A DNA stretch of 64,000 nt, taken from positions 2,552,176 to 2,616,175 of the forward strand of contig NZ_CP080649.1 of assembly GCF_019603315.1 (NCBI RefSeq). The letters are read 5' to 3'. Position numbers and translations under genes: made by a program. Shown piece by piece: positions 44,034 to 52,708 of this stretch (position 1 is the stretch's first letter; every line of letters begins with the position of its first letter). This DNA is from Ruficoccus sp. ZRK36. GTDB taxonomy: Bacteria; Verrucomicrobiota; Verrucomicrobiia; Opitutales; Cerasicoccaceae. The notes below the pieces were generated by a model. It was given only the letters and a program-made list of their open reading frames with translations. It did not search any database and was not told where the DNA came from.

Positions 44034-44977
44034 GCGAGCTTGAAAACTTCTACGGGGTGCAGGTGCGCGGCTATCACGGTCCCAACTGGATCACGGAGCG
44101 CGGAGTTTACCTCAAGCGCAAGGAAATCGAGCGTAAGGGGCTTCCTGTGCTCAAGCGGTGCAAGTTCCTCACGCTGACCACGGACGGACACGGCCTTATG
44201 CCTCCGCAGGAGGTTTACGAGCTGGGGAGCGCACGCATGCGGCGTTTCTTGGCCAAGGTCCGCAAGGTGATTGGGAAATTTGGCTGGGCGTGGAAACTCG
44301 AGTTTCACGAAGACGGGTATCCGCATTGGCATCTCATAATCGATTACCGCAAGAAGATACCGCCCGACTTTCTGGACATGTTCACGAAGTGGTGGGGCCT
44401 CGGTCGGGTCAACGTCCAAGGTATCCGGGAAAAGCGTTTCCGCTATCTGTTTAAGTACGTCTCGAAGATGGCGAGCGGCGACTGTGACGAGGAAACCGGC
44501 CTCGATCTGCCGGGCTGGGTGCTTGACTACCGCAAGCGGCGCAAGGATGGGCGACTAACGGCGGGCATTCGTTTCTGGCAGACCGGCGGCGGCTTTTACA
44601 CCAAGCCCGCTAAGGCCGACGACGAAGAGGGCGACGAGCCCAAAGGGAAGAAGCCGCAACAGACTTCCCGCGTGCCGTATACGCTGCGCCAACGCTGGGG
44701 CATGTGGATGCGCAAGGGCACGGTCTACGTCAAAGGGTGGGGCGGTAAGTACCTCCGTTCCCAACAGGTTTACTTTCAGCGGCCTTATCACGAGGTCGCG
44801 CAAACAGTCATCAACGCATTTGTGGGCGGCAAGGCTGCACCTGTCTCAAATGCTCTTGGATTCATGTGCGGCCTAGAACTCATCAATAAGGAAATACAAC
44901 TATGGAAACGAAAACAAATCAACCGACTGGCAACCTACTATTCAAGGACGGGGACGGTCTTTTTCTCCGTGGATTAG
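44030..44977 (+). CDS. HUH-superfamily replication initiation protein
   Basis: 315 residues. Rolling-circle initiator that nicks one DNA strand. The HUH metal motif is PHWHLIIDY (His99, His101), preceded by the conserved CKFLTLTTD block (44-52, motif I). The catalytic motif is Y139-x3-Y143-x2-K146 in RYLFKYVSK; two Tyr four apart recall the phiX174 gpA/microvirus type rather than single-Tyr plasmid Reps. The C-terminal half (KAD-DEEGDEPKGKK linker, then a Trp-rich segment) is unassigned. Coupled to the preceding ORF by ATGA; the following small gene overlaps its end by 76 bp. Confidence 0.85.
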   Translation: MSELENFYGVQVRGYHGPNWITERGVYLKRKEIERKGLPVLKRCKFLTLTTDGHGLMPPQEVYELGSARMRRFLAKVRKVIGKFGWAWKLEFHEDGYPHWHLIIDYRKKIPPDFLDMFTKWWGLGRVNVQGIREKRFRYLFKYVSKMASGDCDEETGLDLPGWVLDYRKRRKDGRLTAGIRFWQTGGGFYTKPAKADDEEGDEPKGKKPQQTSRVPYTLRQRWGMWMRKGTVYVKGWGGKYLRSQQVYFQRPYHEVAQTVINAFVGGKAAPVSNALGFMCGLELINKEIQLWKRKQINRLATYYSRTGTVFFSVD

Positions 44978-45201
44978 TGGTTAGCGTCGATGTGGCGGAA
45001 AAGACCTGGGAGGGCCTGAGCTATAAGCAGGTCAAAGCGGCCATCAGCAGCGGGAAGCAGTCGTATTACTTCCTCGCCTCCGATAAAAAGGAGCCGCTAC
45101 CGGAAGTGCAGATCGGGCGGCGTGCCTGTATCGAGGCCGAGCGTGTCCATCAGGAAAAGGGGATCACGACCGTTTACGGCAAGTTTGGGTATGAAAACTA
45201 G
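44902..45201 (+). CDS. small protein after Rep, possible ssDNA-binding protein
   Basis: 99 residues, soluble, predicted mostly beta (GLFLRGLVVSVDVAEKTWEG, YYFLASDKKEPLPEVQIG, TTVYGKFGYEN). I do not recognise the family. The position directly after an HUH Rep, the size (about 100 aa) and beta-rich character are like gene V-type ssDNA-binding proteins of filamentous phages and their plasmids. That role is an inference only. It overlaps the rep 3' end in another frame. About 110 bp of non-coding sequence follows, with a GC-rich stretch at 45,203-45,236. Confidence 0.65.
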   Translation: METKTNQPTGNLLFKDGDGLFLRGLVVSVDVAEKTWEGLSYKQVKAAISSGKQSYYFLASDKKEPLPEVQIGRRACIEAERVHQEKGITTVYGKFGYEN

Positions 45202-45311
45202 CCGCAGGGCCGGGGTAGTGCAGTGCTGCCCCGGCTTTTTGTCTATGTTTCACAGAAGAATATGTTCGCTTGACAAATATATCCAAAAAGCTAACCTAAA
45301 ACCATCGAAAC

Positions 45312-45593
45312 ATGATAAAGTCATTCGCCTGTAAGCACACCGAAGCGCTCTTCGGCAACCAGCGCCATCGGAGGCTTCCCGCGAACTTGCAGGCATCCGC
45401 TCTGCGCAAGCTGCGCCTCATCGACGCGGCTGACTGCGTGGAAGACTTGCAACTGCCGCCCGGCAACCGCCTCGAAAAACTCAGCGGCGACCGCAGCGGG
45501 CAACATTCGATCCGTATCAACCAGCAATACCGCATCTGTTTCCGCTTCGAGGGCCAGCACGCCCACGCGGTCGAGATTGTGGACTACCATTGA
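45312..45593 (+). CDS. higB: HigB-type toxin (RelE/HigB superfamily)
   Basis: 93 residues, ribosome-dependent mRNA interferase family. It shows the standard blocks MIKSFACKHTEALF, LQASALRKLRLIDAADCVEDLQLPPGNRLEKLSGD and HSIRINQQYRICFRF, ending VEIVDYH with the conserved C-terminal His. Toxin gene first, antitoxin second, which is the HigBA order. It probably stabilises the element in the host. ATG at 45312. Confidence 0.93.
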   Translation: MIKSFACKHTEALFGNQRHRRLPANLQASALRKLRLIDAADCVEDLQLPPGNRLEKLSGDRSGQHSIRINQQYRICFRFEGQHAHAVEIVDYH

Positions 45594-45603
45594 GGAAACA
45601 ACC

Positions 45604-45918
45604 ATGAGCAAGCATCCGAAAATGATTCCCGAGCCACACCCCGGTGAAATCCTGCTGGAAGAGTTTATCAAGCCCGCAGGCATCACCCCGTACCGTGTCG
45701 CCAAGGACTCCGGTATCTCGCAGTCAACCATGACGCAGATCGTCAACGGCAAGCGCGGTATCTCCATCGAAACCGCCCTGCGCCTCGCGACGTACTTCAA
45801 GACCACCCCGGCCCTCTGGCTCAATCTGCAACGCAACTACGAACTCCGCATGGCCGAACAGGAAATCCTGCCCGCAATCCGTAAGCAGGTAAAGCCGCTG
45901 GAACTGGCCAGCGCATAA
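45604..45918 (+). CDS. higA: HigA-type antitoxin, HTH_XRE family
   Basis: 104 residues from the ATG at 45604 (MSKHPKMIPEPHPGEILLEEF); an ORF extension to 45577 would overlap higB. The XRE/HigA helix-turn-helix YRVAKDSGISQSTMTQIVNGKRGIS is followed by the VapI-like ETALRLATYFKTTPALWLNLQRNYELR block. It neutralises HigB and should repress the higBA promoter. 10 bp after higB. Confidence 0.94.
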   Translation: MSKHPKMIPEPHPGEILLEEFIKPAGITPYRVAKDSGISQSTMTQIVNGKRGISIETALRLATYFKTTPALWLNLQRNYELRMAEQEILPAIRKQVKPLELASA

Positions 45919-46003
45919 AAACCGCTCTCCTGTGAATTAACGATGCAGACTTCATGTCATACTGGTCGGCTTAAGTGATGTGTAAAATATAAATGATTGT
46001 ACC

Positions 46004-46993
46004 ATGGGATCTTATCATAACACCGCAATTGTACTGGGTAATCTCAAAGAGGCGTTACTATATTATGACTTCGTTATCCCAATGAATTTCGCAGGCCAGT
46101 TTATGGGCCTAAGGGCAAATAGTAGTAGTAATGGTGTGGAGATTGAGAAGTTTAAAGAAATAAGCGAGAATAGCATTCACGAATTAGATGAGGCTTTTGG
46201 AGGAGGAGATGGTGTCGTTGATTTGTATCCACCGCATCTGAGAACACGTCCTGGGTTTCGTCAGCTTATACAGTTTTTTGATAATCTCTTGTTTTTGTAC
46301 ATGGTGAAGCAGGGGCATGGTGACGAGATGTTTAAAGCGTTTATTGTAAAACTATCGGAAATGAAGGGGGGAGGAACAAATGAGGCTGGACGCTTCCCAT
46401 GTCCATCTTTGCGTGACGTAACGGATCTTTTTGACATTATCGTCGAAGATTTTGAGTTGGCCGATATGGTTGTTGACTGCTCTGGATTTTCGCATGCCGC
46501 ATTAAATGATGATGACGTCACAAACTGCATCTCAATCCCGGGTGTTGCTTTCATTGATACTGAAAAGCTTACAATACCTGAAATTATGGAATTTCGGAGG
46601 GATAAAGCTGTTATGGATAAAATGAGAAGTTTTCGACTTTTTGCCTATGAGCAGTACGGTGGAAAAGAAAGGGCATTTATTGAAGATGATATTCAGAGAA
46701 GATTAGATGAATATCGAGAATGCGTTAAGTCGCTTGGGTTTGAAACAACAATCAAAACTCTTACATTCCTTTGTGATTCAAAAATTTTGGCTGGGGCATT
46801 GGTTACGTCGGCTGTGTCCATGCTCATGGGGAATAGTCAGCTCGCGATCGAAGCATTTAGTGCAGGAGCTGTTTTAGAGTTGGGGAAACTTACTTTGGAG
46901 TACTCTAGACAAAAGAATTCGCTGGCTAGGCTCACTAGGCGAAATCCCATTTCATACATTGATGATGTATTTAATTTACATGAGAAGCCGTAA
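46004..46993 (+). CDS. AT-rich cargo protein of unknown function
   Basis: 329 residues; no family I can name with confidence. It begins TAIVLGNLKEALLYYDFVIPMNF. A middle segment is rich in acidic residues, and a helical stretch follows: FRRDKAVMDKMRSFRLFAYEQY then IEDDIQRRLDEYRECVKSLGFE. Near 265-285 a hydrophobic stretch (ILAGALVTSAVSMLMG) could be a membrane helix or buried core. The composition differs sharply from the host chromosome. It stands alone, with an 85-bp leader and a large hairpin over its stop codon. Location next to a toxin-antitoxin pair and nuclease-like genes suggests defence or stabilisation cargo, unproven. Confidence 0.75.
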   Translation: MGSYHNTAIVLGNLKEALLYYDFVIPMNFAGQFMGLRANSSSNGVEIEKFKEISENSIHELDEAFGGGDGVVDLYPPHLRTRPGFRQLIQFFDNLLFLYMVKQGHGDEMFKAFIVKLSEMKGGGTNEAGRFPCPSLRDVTDLFDIIVEDFELADMVVDCSGFSHAALNDDDVTNCISIPGVAFIDTEKLTIPEIMEFRRDKAVMDKMRSFRLFAYEQYGGKERAFIEDDIQRRLDEYRECVKSLGFETTIKTLTFLCDSKILAGALVTSAVSMLMGNSQLAIEAFSAGAVLELGKLTLEYSRQKNSLARLTRRNPISYIDDVFNLHEKP

Positions 46994-47040
46994 ATGGGCT
47001 GGATGCAGCCGCTTTGCGGGTGCGCCAGCCCGTTTACGGC
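46987..47040. repeat. 54-bp near-perfect hairpin, candidate replication or termination structure
   Basis: Outer stem of 16 bp (46987-47002 with 47025-47040, one G-T pair; GCCGTAAATGGGCTGG), then an inner stem GCAGCCGC/GCGGGTGC with one mismatch and a TTT loop. It is GC-rich in an AT-rich setting and includes the stop codon of the preceding gene. No T-run follows on either strand. It could be a single-strand or double-strand origin for the HUH Rep, or a transcription terminator. Confidence 0.6.
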
Positions 47041-47272
47041 TCTTTCCTTGTCAAAGATCAGTATAAGTGACAGGGGAGGCTTTCTGGAATACACTGGCGG
47101 CCGGTTGAACTTATCTTCCTGAGGTATTTGCTCGCCATTATGTTTGTTTTGTCATTATTTATTACAATGAGACTGCGCTTAGCTTGAAGTGAGATTGTTA
47201 TAGATCTATGCGACAGCGAACGTCTAACTCATGTGTTTCGAAAACTACTATCCAACCTTAAATTATTTAATA

Positions 47273-47917
47273 ATGGGAAAAGCAAAACCAGTCGAACTGC
47301 CTAGCAAAACTTTTTCGACGACAGGCGAAGCTACTCAATTTTTCAAAGATATGCTTGGCCGGTATTCTAATAAACACAGAGACAGAATAAACGAAAAGGA
47401 CAGTGTATTGCTTTATGAGCTTCTCCTTAGGCACCCAGAGCAGGAACAGAAGATTGGGGCCGGTGTGGACTATTTCTATAAGGATAAAAATGAAGATTAT
47501 CCTACTCGTGGTTTTCATCTCCATCGAGTTGATGGTAGTTCGACTGATTTTTCATATCCTACGTGCATCAAGGGAGAGAAACCTTCTGTTGGGGAATATT
47601 TCTACCGTGCTTGTCGTGGTGCTGTTTCTGACTACCTGACGAGAGAGAAAAATGCACTGCTTGATGACGGAATGGGGATTTGCCCAGAGACTGGTGAGTT
47701 GCTTACTAAAGATAACTCTGAATATCGTCATACAAGCCCGACGTTTCACGAATTATTGGATTCATTCAAGAATAACGAAAATTTAGAACTGAGTTATGCG
47801 ATGTTTGTGGATGATGCAGATATGCAGTACGGTGTTAAATTTTTGGATAGTAGTATTCGTGGTCGATTTATTAATTATCATAGGGAAAATGCAAATATGG
47901 AATTGTTCAAAAAATAG
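47273..47917 (+). CDS. DUF3223 protein with HNH-like C-terminus
   Basis: 214 residues from the ATG at 47273 (MGKAKPVELPSKTF); the frame is open to 47231. Residues about 12-100 match DUF3223: FSTTGEATQFFKDML, LLRHPEQEQKIGAGVDYF and FHLHRVDGSSTDFSY. The C-terminal part (about 135-210) has the outline of an HNH-type nuclease: CPETGELL (Cys137), H153 in YRHTSPTFHELLDSF, and YHRENANMELF (His203). The usual Asp before the first His is Arg here, so catalysis is uncertain. Three bases separate its stop from the DUF3644 gene; the pair is surely co-transcribed. AT-rich. Family assignment good, function unknown. Confidence 0.75.
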   Translation: MGKAKPVELPSKTFSTTGEATQFFKDMLGRYSNKHRDRINEKDSVLLYELLLRHPEQEQKIGAGVDYFYKDKNEDYPTRGFHLHRVDGSSTDFSYPTCIKGEKPSVGEYFYRACRGAVSDYLTREKNALLDDGMGICPETGELLTKDNSEYRHTSPTFHELLDSFKNNENLELSYAMFVDDADMQYGVKFLDSSIRGRFINYHRENANMELFKK

Positions 47918-47920
47918 AAA

Positions 47921-48928
47921 ATGAATCCATACGGCTCATATCGCGCACTCTTGGGGAACTCAGTGAGTGCTATGCTCGCGGCAATCGAGATTTACAATAA
48001 GCCTCAGTTTTCGTACCGATCTGAGTGCTTTGTAATATTATTGTTAAACTCATGGGAATTGGCCTTTAAGGCCATTCTTTCAAAAAATAAAATTCGTATA
48101 TTTAAGCCCAAAGAAAGAGACCGGCCTTACATGACGCTAGGCTTATTGGAAAGCGTCGATGAGGCAAAGAGACATTTTCCTTCAGGAATTGAATTTAAAC
48201 CAGTCTCTGAGAATATTGGCAGGTTGGTTGACTACAGGAATAACGCAGTTCACTTCTACAATGAAGCAGGGTTTGAGGCACTTATATACGGATTGGCTCA
48301 AACATCTATAGTTAATTATCGTGATGTCATTTCTGCTTGTTTTGGTCGGGATATTGCAAGTGAAGTAAACATCAGTCTTCTTCCATTAAGCTTTGGAGCA
48401 ACACCGGACCCAATACAGTTTCTTGGTTCTACCGATAATAACAACCAAAAGCCAGCGGTATCAGAATTCTTGAAAATAATATCCGACACGACTGCTGAAT
48501 TGGAAAAGGGTGGATTCGATACCGGTCGATTTCTTACAGTCTTCCAGGTTAATTTACAATCTACAAAAAAGGTTCAGTCGGCGGATATCGTTGCTGGCAT
48601 TAAGGGGGATTCTTCGAATGGAGTCCTTTTGGTTTCGAAAAAAATCGACCCGAATAAAAGCCACCCACTCAATCGAAAAAAGGTATTGGATAAAATTGAT
48701 AAGGATCACAGGGGGGCAATATTTAATGAGCGAACATTTGATGCGCTTGTTTGGAAGCACAAGCTGAAAGACAAAGGAAACCTCTGTTGGAAAAATGAGA
48801 GTATTGGAACATACCAATACTCGCCAGAAATAGTCTCCGTGCTTAAAGCGTATACGAAGGAGCAGATAAATAATGCGAGGTTAGAATACAGCGATCACCA
48901 ACGGTTGAAGCGGTATGGCCCCGTTTAA
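47921..48928 (+). CDS. DUF3644 protein with HEPN-like RNase motif
   Basis: 335 residues. The N-terminal domain (about 10-150) looks like DUF3644: ECFVILLLNSWELAFKAIL, then DYRNNAVHFY. The last gives Arg106-x4-His111, the R-x4-6-H signature of HEPN ribonucleases found in many toxin and abortive-infection proteins. The C-terminal half (about 170-335) is Lys-rich and unassigned; it ends with WKHKLKDKGNLCWKNESIGTYQYSPE, which could be a DNA- or RNA-binding module. Tight two-gene unit with the DUF3223/HNH-like gene. A defence or toxin role is inferred from the HEPN-like motif and mobile context. Confidence 0.75.
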   Translation: MNPYGSYRALLGNSVSAMLAAIEIYNKPQFSYRSECFVILLLNSWELAFKAILSKNKIRIFKPKERDRPYMTLGLLESVDEAKRHFPSGIEFKPVSENIGRLVDYRNNAVHFYNEAGFEALIYGLAQTSIVNYRDVISACFGRDIASEVNISLLPLSFGATPDPIQFLGSTDNNNQKPAVSEFLKIISDTTAELEKGGFDTGRFLTVFQVNLQSTKKVQSADIVAGIKGDSSNGVLLVSKKIDPNKSHPLNRKKVLDKIDKDHRGAIFNERTFDALVWKHKLKDKGNLCWKNESIGTYQYSPEIVSVLKAYTKEQINNARLEYSDHQRLKRYGPV

Positions 48929-49045
48929 TCTCTCTGGATTACTTTTTGCTGATTATGTTTCATTGGGGGCCGGGCCACACCGCCTAAATGAAAATATTTT
49001 CAAAAATATGTTTACAAAAAACGCAAACAATGAGAGTATGCGTTT

Positions 49046-49570
49046 ATGGATAACAAAAATAAGTCATCTCGAACTGCTGACATTTCCGAATTTACGGCAG
49101 ACAACCTAGAAAAAGCGGGTGTGAAGCTTTCACGCGACAGACTCGAATCAATCGAAGCTAGTGTGAGGCGTGAGGCAGAAATTGAGGAGGCCGTGGGCTA
49201 CGAGCGTAGGCTTTTGTCTACTTGCTACGATCAGGCGTACAGTGTTGGCGGCACGATTCGGTCGCTTTTGCGGGCACAGGAGGAAGAGGAGCAGCAAAAA
49301 CAGGAAATGGAGCAGCAGACTGTTACGGTCAGCGTTCGCATCGATAAGGATATTGTTTTCCGCATCGAGGAATACGCAAAGCTGCTCAACGTCAGTAAGT
49401 CATTCCTTCTCCGCTCCTATATTGAGGCCGGCTCTTTTGAGACGTGCGTGCACCTGGCTAAAAAGGGGTATTTTGAGGAGGCAATTGGAAAACTGTTGGC
49501 TGCTGATCAAGCACATGGTCTGCGACCGCTTGCCGAGGCCCTTCGTGAGGATATGCAAGGCGATGAGTAG
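49046..49570 (+). CDS. ribbon-helix-helix DNA-binding protein
   Basis: 174 residues. The N-terminal part (1-85) is charged and helical, with a Gln/Glu-rich coiled-coil-like stretch (EEEEQQKQEMEQQ). A CopG/Arc-type RHH motif follows at about 92-135 (TVTVSVRIDKDIVFRIEEYAKLLNVSKSFLLRSYIEAG). A helical C-terminus completes it. It is followed closely by alpA and int, so it may control excision/integration or copy number. Exact role not known. Confidence 0.75.
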   Translation: MDNKNKSSRTADISEFTADNLEKAGVKLSRDRLESIEASVRREAEIEEAVGYERRLLSTCYDQAYSVGGTIRSLLRAQEEEEQQKQEMEQQTVTVSVRIDKDIVFRIEEYAKLLNVSKSFLLRSYIEAGSFETCVHLAKKGYFEEAIGKLLAADQAHGLRPLAEALREDMQGDE

Positions 49571-49598
49571 GAAAACCATAACGATGAAGGAGGCCGCT

Positions 49599-49777
49599 AT
49601 GAGTGAAGACACGATCAGGATTCAAGAGGCGGCTAAGCGAATTGGGATGTCAAAGCGTAGTCTTTACCGTTTGATCGCTGACGGAAAGTTTCCGAGGCCC
49701 TTGAAGGAACATGGTCGGGCTCGTTACCTTGAAGCTGAAATCGAAGCTTATCTTGAGCGTACCAGAAAGGTGCGGGC

Positions 49778-49781
<4 letters not shown>
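49599..49781 (+). CDS. AlpA-family excisionase/regulator
   Basis: 60 residues, MerR-like winged helix of the AlpA/Xis type: IRIQEAAKRIGMSKRSLYRLIADGKFPRPLKEHGRARYLEAEIEAYLE. The ATG at 49599 is chosen because a perfect AAGGAGG lies 5 bp upstream (49586-49592); an ATG at 49563 in the same frame, overlapping the RHH gene stop, is the alternative. Such proteins bend DNA at att sites to favour excision, or activate int. Its stop overlaps the integrase ATG (ATGA). Confidence 0.88.
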
Positions 49782-51217
<1,436 letters not shown>

Positions 51218-51269
51218 AAAAGTTGGTGGGCGGGCGCAAAGACGGGTGGAGGCCGCTGGGCGCTTGACG

Positions 51270-52640
51270 ATGGCTGGTCAGCCCGTTAAAGCCAATGGGC
51301 ATATGAGTGGGCCAGTTGAAAGCTTCCCTGAGGGGGAAATCCCGGCGAGATACAAGTTGCTGTCGGCACAGGCGTGGAAGTGCTACGGGCTGTTTATACT
51401 GGGAGCAGTCGGTATTGGCTTGGCAGCGACGGTGTTTACGCTGCTGGAGCGTTGGTCCGGGCAGTTTCTGGCCTGGTCACATGGGACATCCCGCTGGCTG
51501 ACCTTTGCCACGGCTCCGCTCGGGCTGATGGCCATTATCTTTATCCGCAACCGCTTTTTCGACGGCACTCAGGGGACGGGGATCCCGCAGACCATCGCTG
51601 CGCTCAAGATGCCAGCCGGGCCAAACCGGCGCTATCTGCTCTCTCTGCGGATTGCGATTGGCAAGTTCTTCCTTACCGCAATGGGGCTGTTTTGCGGGGC
51701 ATCCATCGGGCGCGAGGGGCCGACCGTCCAGATCGGGGCGAGTATTCTGGCAACGATCAGCCATGTGGCGCATTTCCCCCGGCAACTGGTAGAGCGCGGG
51801 CTGATCCTCGGCGGCGGCGCGGCCGGGATCGCTGCTTCCTTTAACGCGCCGGTGGCGGGGATCGTTTTTGCCTTTGAGGAGATCGGGAGATCTTTTGAAA
51901 AGCACAATGCCAGTACGATTGTGCTGACGGTGGCAATCGCCTGTCAGGTTGTGCTCTGGTGCCTGGGCGGGTTTTACCTGTTTTACGGGGATGTGGAGAC
52001 CTCGCTGGTCACAGTGACCGGCTGGCTGGCTCTCGTGCTGATTGCCGTGGTGCTGGGGGCACTGGGCGGGGCCTTTGCGAAGTGCCTGCTGCTGCTCACG
52101 GACCGGCTCGTGCGCCTCTGGCAGACGCATCCGTACCGGATGGCCGGTGGGGTAGGGCTGGTGCTGGGCGTGATCGGGCTCCTCTCCAGCGGGCTCAGCT
52201 ACGGCAGCGGTTTTGAGCATGCCAAGCAAATCCTCATTGACGGCGAGAAGCTACCTTGGTTTTATCCATTTACCCGTATGCTGGCGACTTTCGCCACGCT
52301 TCTGAGCGGGATACCGGGTGGGCTCTTTGACCCGACTCTTTCAGCCGGGGCCGGTTTCGGACAGCTCTTCAGTGAGCTTTTTCCGAGCGTGCCTGCGCAG
52401 GCTATCATTTTGCTGGCCATGGTGTCCTTTTTCTCGGGCGTGGTGCAGAGCCCGATCACATCGGCCGCGATCCTGGTGGAAATGACCAGTGCTTATGAAA
52501 TGATTTTACCGCTCTTGATCGCTGCAATTATCGCTTACGAGTTTTCGCATATGATCTGCCGCAATTCGCTATATGAAGAGATTTCAGAGGCCTTTTTAAA
52601 GGTCTTCCGTGAACGCCACGGAAAGGAGATGGCGTCATAA
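51270..52640 (+). CDS. CLC-type chloride channel/antiporter
   Basis: 456 residues from the ATG at 51270 (a later ATG at 51303 gives 445). Polytopic CLC protein without CBS domains. Selectivity-filter regions: GTQGTGIPQT, GREGPTVQIGASI with the gating Glu, and GIPGGLFDPTLSAGAG (GxFxP type). SFNAPVAGIVFAFEEI retains the Glu pair matching the proton-path Glu203 region of E. coli ClcA, so Cl-/H+ exchange is plausible. The usual GSGIP is GTGIP here, with Thr in place of Ser. Directly followed by a second CLC gene. Confidence 0.9.
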   Translation: MAGQPVKANGHMSGPVESFPEGEIPARYKLLSAQAWKCYGLFILGAVGIGLAATVFTLLERWSGQFLAWSHGTSRWLTFATAPLGLMAIIFIRNRFFDGTQGTGIPQTIAALKMPAGPNRRYLLSLRIAIGKFFLTAMGLFCGASIGREGPTVQIGASILATISHVAHFPRQLVERGLILGGGAAGIAASFNAPVAGIVFAFEEIGRSFEKHNASTIVLTVAIACQVVLWCLGGFYLFYGDVETSLVTVTGWLALVLIAVVLGALGGAFAKCLLLLTDRLVRLWQTHPYRMAGGVGLVLGVIGLLSSGLSYGSGFEHAKQILIDGEKLPWFYPFTRMLATFATLLSGIPGGLFDPTLSAGAGFGQLFSELFPSVPAQAIILLAMVSFFSGVVQSPITSAAILVEMTSAYEMILPLLIAAIIAYEFSHMICRNSLYEEISEAFLKVFRERHGKEMAS

Positions 52641-52708
52641 AAACGTTCCTAGGGCTCCATGGTTTTCCTGACTGGTTACGGCGGCGATTCTCCGACAATC
52701 AGCGTTTT

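Noticed and set aside
46987-47040. Integron attC-type recombination site
   Set aside because: The stem ends lack the conserved GTTRRRY/RYYYAAC-type termini, and there is no integron integrase or cassette array.
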